A DNA stretch of 64,000 nt from Aldehydirespirator sp965220345 (GTDB taxonomy: Bacteria; Actinomycetota; Acidimicrobiia; Acidimicrobiales; Aldehydirespiratoraceae): NCBI GenBank assembly GCA_965220345.1, contig OZ244822.1:1488001-1552000 (forward strand), given 5' to 3'. Of this stretch, positions 36,090 to 44,485 are shown in pieces. The translations under genes and the position numbers were made by a program. The notes beneath the pieces are model-generated. The model made no database searches. It saw only the letters and a list, made by a program, of their open reading frames with translations, and was not told the DNA's origin. The number at the start of each line of letters is the position of its first letter. Within the stretch, counting starts at the first letter, position 1.

Positions 36090-37352
36090 ATGATCGCTAG
36101 GAGCATGTCGGCGCAGATCGACGAAGGCTTGCAGCATTTTCGGGTTGTGCTGCTACACGGTCCCCGTCAGTCCGGCAAGACGACTCTGGCTCGGCTGACC
36201 TCCGAGGCTCGTCAGGGCACTTTCGCCTCTCTCGACGATGATGCCACCAGAAACGCAGCCTTGGACGATCCCCGAACCTTTCTGCTTGGGCAGCGCCATC
36301 CCCTGATTATCGACGAGGTGCAACTCGGCGGTGACAGGCTCGTGCGGGCACTCAAGCAGGTGGTGGACGAAGACCCGGTTCCGGGCCGCTTCCTTCTCAC
36401 AGGTTCGACGAATTTCCTGACGGTACCCAACATCAGCGAGTCGCTCGCTGGACGAGTGCTTATTCTGCGACTCTGGCCTCTCTCGCAGGCGGAGTTGCGG
36501 GGTTCGCCGCCGCCTCGTCTGCAGGACTGGTTTGACGACGACGGCATCGGTCCGCTCGCCGCAGGTGCCCGCAGTGGCGAGCCCACCTCTCGCAGCGACT
36601 ACTTCGCCAGAGTGTGCGCTGGCGGATATCCCGAGGCCGTCGGTCTGCCCGAGAACATTAGATCAAGATGGTGTGATAGCTACCTTCAGACGGTCATCGA
36701 GCGCGACATTCTGCACCTCGGGGATCTTCGGCGACGTGCCGTTCTGCGACCGCTGCTCGTCTGGGCGGCTGCCAACACTGCCGGGGAGCTGAATCTTCAA
36801 TCGGCTAGCAGCCGTCTCGGAATCGACCGAAAGACGGTTATTTCGTATTTGGAATGGATGGAGACGGTGTTCGTGATTCACCGCATCGGCTCATGGTCGC
36901 GCAATCCGAAAGCGCGTCCAGTGCGCCGTCCCAAGATCCATGTGACTGACACTGCTGTGGCGGCTGCCCTGCACGGTGTTGACTCCGAGTCGCTCATGAG
37001 CTCTGCTGCGCCTGCCGCGGGAGCGCTGCTCGAGACTTTTGTCGTCAATGAGATCGCCCGCAGCATTCCTGAGGCACCGATGCCGTTGAGTCTGCACCAA
37101 TACCGTGACGGACTCGGTCACGAGATCGACCTGATTCTCGAACGCAGCGACGGAGCTGTGGTTGCCGTGGAGATCAAGGCCACCTCGTCACCCAGCGCCG
37201 AGCATCTGAGACATGTTCGCTGGTTGCGTGACCGCCTTGATACCGCCGAGCCGGGCATCTTCAAAGCTGGCGTGCTGCTCCACACAGGATCGCAGAGCTT
37301 CAAAGCCGGAGATCGTCTCAGCATGTGCCCCATCGACATCCTCTGGCAATAA
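36090..37352 (+). CDS. AAA ATPase with DUF4143 domain
   Basis: About 420 residues from ATG 36090 (GTG 36075 and ATG 36105 are also in frame). The N-terminal ATPase has Walker A GPRQSGKTT, SLDDDATRNAALDDP, Walker B LIIDEVQL and sensor FLLTGSTNF. The C-terminal DUF4143 part has the typical SYLQTVIERDILHLGDLRR, a winged-helix-like segment (SSRLGIDRKTVISYLEWMETVFVIHRI) and a late nuclease-like core with EIDLILE and VAVEIKATSS, resembling a PD-(D/E)xK fold. Family members are abundant in mobile regions and often proposed to be toxins or selfish elements; function is unproven. The tandem repeats immediately upstream may be its regulatory site. Confidence 0.85.
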   Translation: MIARSMSAQIDEGLQHFRVVLLHGPRQSGKTTLARLTSEARQGTFASLDDDATRNAALDDPRTFLLGQRHPLIIDEVQLGGDRLVRALKQVVDEDPVPGRFLLTGSTNFLTVPNISESLAGRVLILRLWPLSQAELRGSPPPRLQDWFDDDGIGPLAAGARSGEPTSRSDYFARVCAGGYPEAVGLPENIRSRWCDSYLQTVIERDILHLGDLRRRAVLRPLLVWAAANTAGELNLQSASSRLGIDRKTVISYLEWMETVFVIHRIGSWSRNPKARPVRRPKIHVTDTAVAAALHGVDSESLMSSAAPAAGALLETFVVNEIARSIPEAPMPLSLHQYRDGLGHEIDLILERSDGAVVAVEIKATSSPSAEHLRHVRWLRDRLDTAEPGIFKAGVLLHTGSQSFKAGDRLSMCPIDILWQ

Positions 37353-37517
37353 CACACCCCGCAGCGAGCGACTGTCAGGGCTGGGTCTCCTTGATTGCTT
37401 CGAGAGTGTAAACCACATGGGAGAAGTCACTCCGCAGCCCCAGTCAACGGGCTTGCTGTACGAACGGCTGCATCTCAAGAGGGAAAGAAGCGCTGCCGCA
37501 AGCACAGCTCAACGAGG

Positions 37518-39806
37518 TCAACTCCAGTGGTTGGACTTGTACACCTCCATGTCTTCGCCGTGAAGCTGTCTGGTGGAGTTTCCTATACGAACCCAGAACT
37601 CGGAGTGATTGGTACCACCCTCGTGGGGCTTGGTAAAAGCCGGTTTGCCCGAAGAGGATGCCGACACGATACAGACATCTTTGCCGTCGAAGCTCTCGAA
37701 GCCGATGCGGACGATCCCAGCAGTTGGAGTCGAGAGAGCGTCGTCCAGCATCTGGCGCAGAAACAGTTCGTAGCCGTCTTTGTCCTTTTTATGAAGCGTC
37801 TGCAAGTCTGATCCGAGCCCCACGACGCTGCCGCCGTCATCGACACCGATGAGCAGTTTGCCGCCTTGGGAGTTGAGAAATCCGCAGACTGTCTTGGCGA
37901 TGACATGCTCCAGCTTCTTGTCAGGTTTGTTAACATGGAGGTTCCAGCGGGCAGTCGACTTGAACTCGACTGTCTGCGATTCCCCTACGCGTAGCAGTTC
38001 GGCGACGCTCTCCGCTGGTGCTGGCGTGTCATCCTCCCACAAAGTGTTGAACCCGTCACGCACCACACGCGCAATGAGCGTCCGCCGCCGCTCACGGAAG
38101 GTTGTGTAGTCGAGCTGCTCCCAGCCGACGGGAAGAGCGTGCCAGTAGATCTGACGCTGGAGCCTGTCGGATTCAAGTCGTGCCGTTATCTCCGGCCAGT
38201 AAGTGGAGGGGCCTTGAGCAGCGATGGCCGCGTTGTCGGGCCAGTCGATGTAGGCCATGTTGGAGATCGCGTTGAGGTTGCGGGTGCCGGTGACACCTAG
38301 TGCGGCGAGGTGAGCCTTCGGGAACAGGTGGTGCCGCTCCACTGATCGGGGAGCGGCCACGCTGGGATCAAGTAGATCGCGCAATCTCAGGTCGCTGAAC
38401 AGCGCTTCGGCATCAAGGAGATTCAAGGCTGCCTGATAAGCCGACAGGACCGGCGACTTGGCAGCGGATGTGTCAAGCAGGTTGGGTAGCGAAATCTCCC
38501 AGTAGTCGTTAGTAAACGTTGCTCGCACGAGACGGTCGAGTTCATCGCAGAATGCCTGTCCGCTCCCGTCAGCGTGGGCTTCTAGCCGCCCGAGATCAGC
38601 CTCAATCTGCGTCTCGAAGGAACTTGTGTAGCGGCCTGTCGTGTGGGCCATGAAGAACCAGCGGGCGATGACGCTTCGCAGTGTCTTGATGTCCACTCCG
38701 AAGTCGCGCCTGCCGATCAGCCAGAGCACGTAGGCGTAGATGAGAGCGTTCTGCGAGGTGAGCATCCGGCTGCTGCGAAACCCCGCATATGCGAGACATT
38801 TGAGGAACTCATGCCAGTTGCTCAGTTTCAGGACTTCTCCTTGAGCCTGTTCCAGTGCCTCGAACTGTTCGGTGCGGCGCTTTCCCGATATTTCGCCCGT
38901 CTCCAGATCCTTGCCCCTGAGGATGTTGTAGACGTGCTTCAGAGGCCCCCGTCGAAAGGCAAGCCCGACCCCAGCTCGCAGCATCTGGTCGGGGCCCGGC
39001 TCAATGAAACTGTTCTTGGGCGACGGTCCGCTGTCTGGTGGGTTGATCGCGTCATGGCAGAACTGCTCAAGCTGTTGGCGACCCTTCTCCCAGTGGACTG
39101 ACATGAGTGTCAAGATGAAGTCGGACTGCTTCAACTGCACGCCCTGAGAGTTGGTGCGCACGAAGATCTCGGCGACCTGCTCCTCACGAGCGTTTGCATT
39201 TAGTTCAAGCACTTGGAATCGGAAGTCTCGCAGATCGCGCACCCTGTCGATCCGCTCCTCTAAGACATCTTGTTCGTCACTCCAGTTGTCGCCTGTGCCG
39301 TCGAAGGCAGTGCCTCGATGAGCCCCGAGTTTGTCGAGAAAGGAGCGGACCATTGACCTATACCGGTCGGCCCAGAGCACGGTGATGTCCGCGATGTACT
39401 CGGGGTCTCGCTTGATGGCGGCGCTTGCGACCTCGAAGGTCTCGTCCGCTGGCCGGAATGCGATGCTGATCTGCTTACTCTTATAACGGCTGGTGAGAAC
39501 GGGACTGCCCGTGAGCACTGCGAACAGCGAGGTCAGCCTCTGCTGCCCGTCCACGATCAGCAGACGGGCAACCCCGTCGTTTTCGTCGCCACCGACCTGG
39601 CGGATGCCCACATCGGCACCGGTCTCCCAAAACATCAACGTTCCAACGGGATAGCCCCGGTACATCGAATCAAAAAGATCGCGTACCTGAGTGTCCGACC
39701 ACACAAACGGTCGCTGGATGTCGGGTAGAGCGATCTTGCCGTGTCGAATCTCCTCAATCAGATGAGTTAGCGCGTAGCCGGTGTCGCGATAAACGGTCGG
39801 TGCCAT
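37518..39806 (-). CDS. DUF262/DUF1524 (GmrSD-like) protein fused to an AlbA_2 domain
   Basis: From ATG 39806 (ribosome-binding site AAGGAAG; the frame is open from 39842) the protein is 762 residues. Residues about 10-250 are a DUF262/ParB-like domain with LPDIQRPFVW, YPVGTLMFW and the signature IVDGQQRLTSLFA. A C-terminal DUF1524 HNH-like part carries SVERHHLFPKAHL and LNAISNMAYID. The last 150 residues are a Schlafen/AlbA_2 domain (GESQTVEFKSTARW, FLNSQGGKLLIGVDDGGSVVGL). GmrSD enzymes are type IV restriction systems cutting modified DNA. Fusion to an AlbA_2 domain is seen in some defence proteins. The location beside a restriction-modification locus supports a phage-defence role. Confidence 0.85.
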   Translation of the reverse strand: MAPTVYRDTGYALTHLIEEIRHGKIALPDIQRPFVWSDTQVRDLFDSMYRGYPVGTLMFWETGADVGIRQVGGDENDGVARLLIVDGQQRLTSLFAVLTGSPVLTSRYKSKQISIAFRPADETFEVASAAIKRDPEYIADITVLWADRYRSMVRSFLDKLGAHRGTAFDGTGDNWSDEQDVLEERIDRVRDLRDFRFQVLELNANAREEQVAEIFVRTNSQGVQLKQSDFILTLMSVHWEKGRQQLEQFCHDAINPPDSGPSPKNSFIEPGPDQMLRAGVGLAFRRGPLKHVYNILRGKDLETGEISGKRRTEQFEALEQAQGEVLKLSNWHEFLKCLAYAGFRSSRMLTSQNALIYAYVLWLIGRRDFGVDIKTLRSVIARWFFMAHTTGRYTSSFETQIEADLGRLEAHADGSGQAFCDELDRLVRATFTNDYWEISLPNLLDTSAAKSPVLSAYQAALNLLDAEALFSDLRLRDLLDPSVAAPRSVERHHLFPKAHLAALGVTGTRNLNAISNMAYIDWPDNAAIAAQGPSTYWPEITARLESDRLQRQIYWHALPVGWEQLDYTTFRERRRTLIARVVRDGFNTLWEDDTPAPAESVAELLRVGESQTVEFKSTARWNLHVNKPDKKLEHVIAKTVCGFLNSQGGKLLIGVDDGGSVVGLGSDLQTLHKKDKDGYELFLRQMLDDALSTPTAGIVRIGFESFDGKDVCIVSASSSGKPAFTKPHEGGTNHSEFWVRIGNSTRQLHGEDMEVYKSNHWS

Positions 39807-39847
39807 GGTTCTTCCTTGCTTGCGAAGAGAAGATCCTAACATTCTCG

Positions 39848-40057
39848 TTACTGTTGAGAGGCTGCGGTGACAGTGTTTACGATGTTGTGCAATTCGGGTA
39901 GTTCTCTGGTCTCGTATAGGTCACAGAACCTGTCGAGCGCTTGGAGTGCTTGTGGAGAGTTGCCTGCAATGTAGAGGCCGTGGAATTCTTGTAATAAGAC
40001 AATGACTAAGCACACTTTTCCGTTTTTGACGTAGTTGACCGACTCATAGCGAGCCAA
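39848..40057 (-). CDS. Small hypothetical protein, weak support
   Basis: Sixty-nine residues from a TTG start. No family was recognised and codon use is uninformative. It is kept only because it is oriented with the following DUF262 gene and ends five bases before that gene's upstream open frame. It could equally be a chance frame in the leader of the DUF262 gene. Confidence 0.3.
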   Translation of the reverse strand: MARYESVNYVKNGKVCLVIVLLQEFHGLYIAGNSPQALQALDRFCDLYETRELPELHNIVNTVTAASQQ

Positions 40058-40136
40058 CTACATCACAACAGAGCTTCCTTCTGATTAGTGACCCATTTCG
40101 GCTTTCCACTCTGGGTCGGGCGGGAATGAGCGGGTC

Positions 40137-40931
40137 TCAGCTGTTGGTGTCCCACCAGATTGTTACTCGTTCACGCGTGAACGGGTTCTGAGCCACTAGT
40201 TCAGCCACCTCAGGCTCACGCTCGGGCGGCAGGCAGAGATTTCGGCACCATTGGGCTGCTTCGAAGGCTTGGCGCTGTTCGGCTCGTGGATCATCACCAA
40301 GTAGAGACTCCTCAACCACTGGATTAAACCCGGCTTCATTCAAAGCCTCAACTGCGGTTGCTGCGGTCGGTTCATGCGGGCGTTCAAGACCCCAAAAGTG
40401 ATGCCACAGAGCGCGGCGACGGTCCTGCGGATGCTTGGGCGTGATCTCGATTACCACCCGGCGTACCGCTTTGGTATCAAGCGCAGTAACAAATGGCACA
40501 ATGTCGGAGACGTTGTAGAGGACGTTGTGACAAACCACCACGTCAGCTGCTGGCACTGCATCGGCCATCTCGGGCCACGACCCTGCAAAAACCTGCGCAG
40601 TGATCCGACGCTTTGCTGCGGTAGCTGCTAACAGTTCAAGCATGTTGTCTTGACGGTCAACGCCGATTACTTCATCCGCTGGTGGTGCCACAGCGAAAGC
40701 CGCAGCCCCGCCCCCGCAACCCACATCAAGCACTGAGCCGCCATCGCTAAGCGCTTCAGCAGCTCGACGGTTAGACAGAGACAGCTCAAAAGTGCCGCGA
40801 TCAGGCGCAACAAAAATCTCGGGCGCAAACACGAACGGCTGCCGAGGAGCAGACCCCAGAATCTCTTGTGGTATAGCCCAATCGGCCATCTGCCGAGCCC
40901 AACGCTGCACCGCAGTCTCAGGGCGTTGCAT
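40137..40931 (-). CDS. Class I SAM-dependent methyltransferase
   Basis: A 264-residue protein starting at ATG 40931. The Rossmann-type SAM site is clear: motif I VLDVGCGGGAAAFAV near residue 65, an acidic residue after strand 2 (VIGVDRQDNM), and motif IV-like DVVVCHNVLYNVSD near 130, as in small-molecule methyltransferases of the Methyltransf_11/25 type. The substrate is unknown. The C-terminal RERVTIWWDT resembles actinobacterial methyltransferases of the same size. It does not look like a DNA methyltransferase (no NPPY or SPPY). Confidence 0.82.
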   Translation of the reverse strand: MQRPETAVQRWARQMADWAIPQEILGSAPRQPFVFAPEIFVAPDRGTFELSLSNRRAAEALSDGGSVLDVGCGGGAAAFAVAPPADEVIGVDRQDNMLELLAATAAKRRITAQVFAGSWPEMADAVPAADVVVCHNVLYNVSDIVPFVTALDTKAVRRVVIEITPKHPQDRRRALWHHFWGLERPHEPTAATAVEALNEAGFNPVVEESLLGDDPRAEQRQAFEAAQWCRNLCLPPEREPEVAELVAQNPFTRERVTIWWDTNS

Positions 40932-41006
40932 CACCCAAACCTACCGAAACCTCAACAACCCAAGCCCAGATTTAGTGATAGTCACCTGAACTGCACCCCA
41001 AACCAG

Positions 41007-41716
41007 TCAACGGATGCGCCGCTTGTTCATGTAGAGACGACAGATGTTTTCGGGACGAACCCGGAACTTCGTACCGTGGTCTCTCATGCTGTAGCTGCCT
41101 GGCTCGGCTTCGCGGGCATCAAAGTCGATCATGATGACACCGCGCTCAACTTCCGCAAAGAAATCAGTGAGGCTGAACGTGTCGTAAGCCTCAGCTCGCA
41201 GGAAATTGACCTGTTGTCCTTTGCGCTCCCCGAGAACGAGCAACAGTCGTCTCAGTTTGCCTCCTACAGCGGCGAGCAGACTGTCCTGTGACCATCGAGG
41301 CACTGGACCGCTTCCATCTTTGTGACGCACGGTGAGTTCCCCAGCGTCATACATCGGCTTGAATTTCTGCGCTTCGGAGCGTGATGTCGGATCCACAGTG
41401 TGACGAAAGCTCAACCTGTCCTTGCTATCGCGCTTTCCGTAATTGCGGACCATATTGCGGATGACTTCAGGACTGTTGTCAGGTGTCTTGTGGAATAGCG
41501 TTACGAGATGGCTTCGCGGTGTGTGCCACTTCAGTTCCCAACCCAGAGCATCGGGATGTCAGCAGATCCGGGGTCAAAGCCCAGTTTATGTTCTAGGTAG
41601 TTGCCCGGCGCGCCAGTGCCTTTGTAAGGCGACCGGTCAGGCATGGTATGCCAGCCTGTATCAATCAGGTCGGTGATGGCGGCGAAGAGTTCCTTGCGGT
41701 TATTCGGAGCGCTCAT
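41007..41716 (-). pseudogene. MvaI/BcnI-family restriction endonuclease, frameshifted
   Basis: The gene begins at ATG 41716, 11 bases after the methyltransferase gene. Its first frame reads NNRKELFAAITDLIDTGWHT and LEHKLGFDPGSADIP, then runs into an early stop at 41531. The next frame continues without overlap as DALGWELKWHTPRSH and proceeds to 41007. Joining them needs one extra base near 41548-41556, and the restored 236 residues match the length of MvaI/BcnI enzymes, which cut CCWGG or CCSGG. The -EHKLGFD- ... -ELK- pattern fits their catalytic core. The break is a one-base deletion, not an in-frame stop, so selenocysteine cannot explain it. Either the endonuclease is inactive or the assembly has an error here. 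Confidence 0.82.
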
Positions 41717-41726
41717 CTTGATGCGC

Positions 41727-42509
41727 TCATTTTGAAGCGTGGGTTGATATGCGCTTGCGGGCGAGATCGCAGTAGGACTCTGAGATATCGAAGCCGATCC
41801 AGTCTCGCTGCTCCGAGATAGCTGCAATAGCCGTAGTGCCAGATCCGATGAACGGGTCAAGCACTACGCGGCCTGTGGTGGACGCTATGCAGCGCCGGGC
41901 AAGCTCAACAGGAAACGGTGCGGGATGCGGGTTGCGTGCTTCTTGCGGGATGCGCCAAACGTCGCCTTGGCTACCTGCGCCTTTTGCTAGCCGAAAACCG
42001 GGTTTGCACAGCAGATAGATCACCTCGTAAGTGGGCAAGAAGTAGCCGGGGTTGTGGTTGAAGCCGCCTGCGCGTTGCCAGATGATGATCTGGCGCACCG
42101 GGAAACCGCTGGTGATGTCGTCAGCGAGCCGCTGCCAAAGCCCGCCCTGAACGCGCCATTTGTGGTTGTAGAAGATCGCTCCGTCATCTCCAAGCAAGCG
42201 CAGCATCGCGCTCAGGCAGTCGCGCTGCCAGGCAATGTATTCGTTGTGCGGCATCGCATCACCGTGACAGTCGTAGCCGTCTTGCAGCGCGGCGTTAGGC
42301 CACTTTCCGCCTCGTCCGTCTTTCATGCCGTTGCCGGTGCTGTTCTTCAAGTTGTAAGGCGGCGAGGTCACAACGACATCCACACTTTCCGCTGGCATCG
42401 CGTTCATCAGCGTCACCGCGTCGCCACAATGCACCTTGTTGAGCCTCTGCTCGCTCAACGAACACGAAGAGGCAGCAATGTCGGTTGCGAACAATGTTTC
42501 GGGGCTCAT
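41727..42509 (-). CDS. DNA methyltransferase, probable N4-cytosine type, of an MvaI/BcnI-like system
   Basis: From ATG 42509 the protein is 260 residues (GTG 42578 is also open). The catalytic motif IV is TSPPYNLK near residue 35, and the SAM-binding motif I is at the C-terminal end (VLDPFIGSGTTAIAAI), the beta-class order. TSPPY is usual for N4-cytosine enzymes, which fits pairing with MvaI/BcnI-type endonucleases whose cognate methyltransferases are m4C. It should protect CCNGG-like sites. With its endonuclease broken it would act as an orphan methyltransferase. Confidence 0.88.
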   Translation of the reverse strand: MSPETLFATDIAASSCSLSEQRLNKVHCGDAVTLMNAMPAESVDVVVTSPPYNLKNSTGNGMKDGRGGKWPNAALQDGYDCHGDAMPHNEYIAWQRDCLSAMLRLLGDDGAIFYNHKWRVQGGLWQRLADDITSGFPVRQIIIWQRAGGFNHNPGYFLPTYEVIYLLCKPGFRLAKGAGSQGDVWRIPQEARNPHPAPFPVELARRCIASTTGRVVLDPFIGSGTTAIAAISEQRDWIGFDISESYCDLARKRISTHASK

Positions 42510-42572
42510 CTGCTCTGGCTGCCTTAGGTCATCCAGAAATTTGGGGTGAGCGGCACGCTTCAATGAAGCACT

Positions 42573-42646
42573 CGGCACTGTTCGTACGGGTCATGCCCTG
42601 AACATACTCTTTGTGTCTGTGGCAACCAGAGATGCGAACAGTGCCG
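42573..42646. promoter_or_regulatory. Perfect 12-bp inverted repeat flanking the methyltransferase promoter
   Basis: CGGCACTGTTCG (42573-42584) and CGAACAGTGCCG (42635-42646) are perfect reverse complements 50 bases apart. The space between them includes a TATGTT-like -10 candidate on the minus strand (42601-42606). The arrangement suggests an operator for autoregulation of the restriction-modification locus. The left arm overlaps the alternative GTG start. Confidence 0.6.
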
Positions 42647-42819
42647 CTCTGTAGTGCGTGCGTAGCCATGGCCGCAACGTTACGTCAGGGGTGTGACACG
42701 GATGGTTGGCGACTATCCGACCCTTCCAAACACGACTTCAAATAGTCGTCGGCGGTAACAGCAAAAACGCCGAATGCCTCGTCCGGCTTGATGATGGGTG
42801 ACTGGTTGCTATCCAGTGG

Positions 42820-43440
42820 TTATCCAGCTGTGGTGCTGGGGGCTGGCAGGCTGCCGCACGGCTGGCCCTGCCCGGTGTAAACACCGCTAATCACATACCA
42901 GCCAGACTCGCGGCCCAGCTGATTGAAAGAAGTAGCAGTCAACCTCACCTGAACGCCTGGCTCAATGTTGCGTGCCCGAGCAGCCCAACGGGTGCCGCCA
43001 GCACGAGTGGTGTCGATCTCGCCGAGCGTGTATTCGCCGTTGGTGATCATGTCACCAGATGGTCCCGACACGTAGACGCGGATCTTTGACACTGCGGATG
43101 GATCGGGCAAAGCATCAAACTCAACCGTGAGTTCGTTGGGGGCGCTGCCAGCTCGGCAAGCCACGTTGCTCGGCGCTATCGGGGGTGCCACACCAACCGG
43201 TGGCAGCGTCGTGGTGGTGCTGCTCGTCGTAATCGGCTGCACAACGGGCTCGGGAGGCAGCACAGGTTGAGATGATGTCGGCGGGACCACAAACGGCTCA
43301 GTTGTGGTAGTGATGACCGCAGCCGCAGTGGTTGTGGTGACTTGCTCGGCCGTGTCGCCGTCATCGTCGCCGTCGTCGCTGCAGGCCGCAGCAATCAACG
43401 TCAACGCGAGAACTGTTATCGCAAGGCGCAAAGATCGCAT
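42820..43440 (-). CDS. Lipoprotein with Thr/Pro-rich linker
   Basis: ATG 43440 follows a GGGAG ribosome-binding site and gives a lipoprotein signal (RLAITVLALTLIAAAC) with the lipid-accepting cysteine at about residue 20. An acidic stretch and a Thr/Pro-rich linker of about 70 residues follow, then a beta-rich domain of about 110 residues that resembles a fibronectin III-like fold (NELTVEFDALPDPSAVSKIRV; GVQVRLTATSFNQLGRESGW). The protein should sit on the outer face of the membrane. Role unknown. The next gene upstream is divergently transcribed. Confidence 0.8.
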   Translation of the reverse strand: MRSLRLAITVLALTLIAAACSDDGDDDGDTAEQVTTTTAAAVITTTTEPFVVPPTSSQPVLPPEPVVQPITTSSTTTTLPPVGVAPPIAPSNVACRAGSAPNELTVEFDALPDPSAVSKIRVYVSGPSGDMITNGEYTLGEIDTTRAGGTRWAARARNIEPGVQVRLTATSFNQLGRESGWYVISGVYTGQGQPCGSLPAPSTTAG

Positions 43441-43545
43441 GAGGAACTCCCTTTTGTGCGGCAACTTTGGGTCATCAGTTCGGCCTCGTCAACGACAAGA
43501 CTGAACTACCTGGACCAATCATAGGCTGCGGTACGGTAGTTAAAC

Positions 43546-44331
43546 ATGATAGGCCAACACTCACCCACACTTAGAGATGAACTCTGCGAGTTGCTGACAG
43601 GCACTGACCCTGCGCCAGGGCTTTGGTCAGCCATCGACAGCGGCAGGATGGCAGTGATCATTCCTGAGCTTCCACTGCTGCGAATGGAGCAGGATCCGAT
43701 CCATCGACACAAAGATGTGCTAGCACACACGGTTGCGGTTGTAGCCAAAACTCCCGATGATCTCACGGTGAGGCTGGCGGCGCTTTTTCACGACATCGGC
43801 AAGCCCCGCACCCGTAGCTATGAGCACGGAGAAGTGACCTTTCGTCACCACGAGGCCGTCGGCGCGCGCATGACCCGCAAACGCCTAACCGCACTCGATT
43901 TTGACGAAACGATGATCGAGAATGTCGGCGAACTGGTGCGACTGTCGGGTCGCTTCAAAGGCTATTCATCAGGCTGGAGCGATTCGGCGGTTCGACGCTA
44001 CGCTCGTGATGCTGGACCGCTGCTTGGGCGACTCAACCAGCTCGTTCGTTCAGATTGCACTACTCGCAATCGTGCCAAAGAAGTTGACCTTCACCGTCAG
44101 ATTGATGATCTTGAGCGCCGTATTGCCGACTTGGCCGAAGCCGAGCGTCAGGCAGCACAACGACCTCAGATTGATGGTGACGTAGTGATGGCGCATCTTG
44201 GGGTGTCACCCGGGCCAGCGGTGGGCAAAGCTCTGGCTTGGCTGTTGGAGCTGAAACTATCCGAGGGTGAACTGCCCGAAGAGGAGTTGCTGCAAAGACT
44301 CGACAACTGGTGGGCCGAGCATCGTCAGTGA
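43546..44331 (+). CDS. HD-domain protein related to the C-terminal half of CCA-adding enzyme
   Basis: A 261-residue protein. LAALFHDIGKPRTR carries the HD phosphohydrolase motif, preceded by IHRHKDVLAHTVAVV and followed by FRHHEAVGARMTRKRL. This arrangement and the C-terminal AxLGVSPGPAVGKALAWLLEL are those of the HD and tail regions of bacterial CCA tRNA nucleotidyltransferases. The N-terminal nucleotidyltransferase domain with its G-S/DxD motif is absent and no matching frame lies upstream. The HD module alone could be a phosphohydrolase on tRNA ends or nucleotides; this is an inference. Confidence 0.82.
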   Translation: MIGQHSPTLRDELCELLTGTDPAPGLWSAIDSGRMAVIIPELPLLRMEQDPIHRHKDVLAHTVAVVAKTPDDLTVRLAALFHDIGKPRTRSYEHGEVTFRHHEAVGARMTRKRLTALDFDETMIENVGELVRLSGRFKGYSSGWSDSAVRRYARDAGPLLGRLNQLVRSDCTTRNRAKEVDLHRQIDDLERRIADLAEAERQAAQRPQIDGDVVMAHLGVSPGPAVGKALAWLLELKLSEGELPEEELLQRLDNWWAEHRQ

Positions 44332-44485
44332 GCCTTCCGTGAACTCGTTGGCGGGCTCTTGCAAGAGCGCTGTCAAGAATCGCCAGAAAGCCGATAGCCT
44401 CAGCAAAGGGTTTGACTTTGAACCTTAGTTCAGGGTTTGCCTTTGAAAGCAAAAACAAGCAAGGCCTAGCAAGCAAGGAGCAGGC

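Noticed and set aside
41531..41716. Selenocysteine reading of the broken endonuclease gene
   Set aside because: The two halves lie in different frames, so a frameshift is needed. An in-frame UGA cannot join them.
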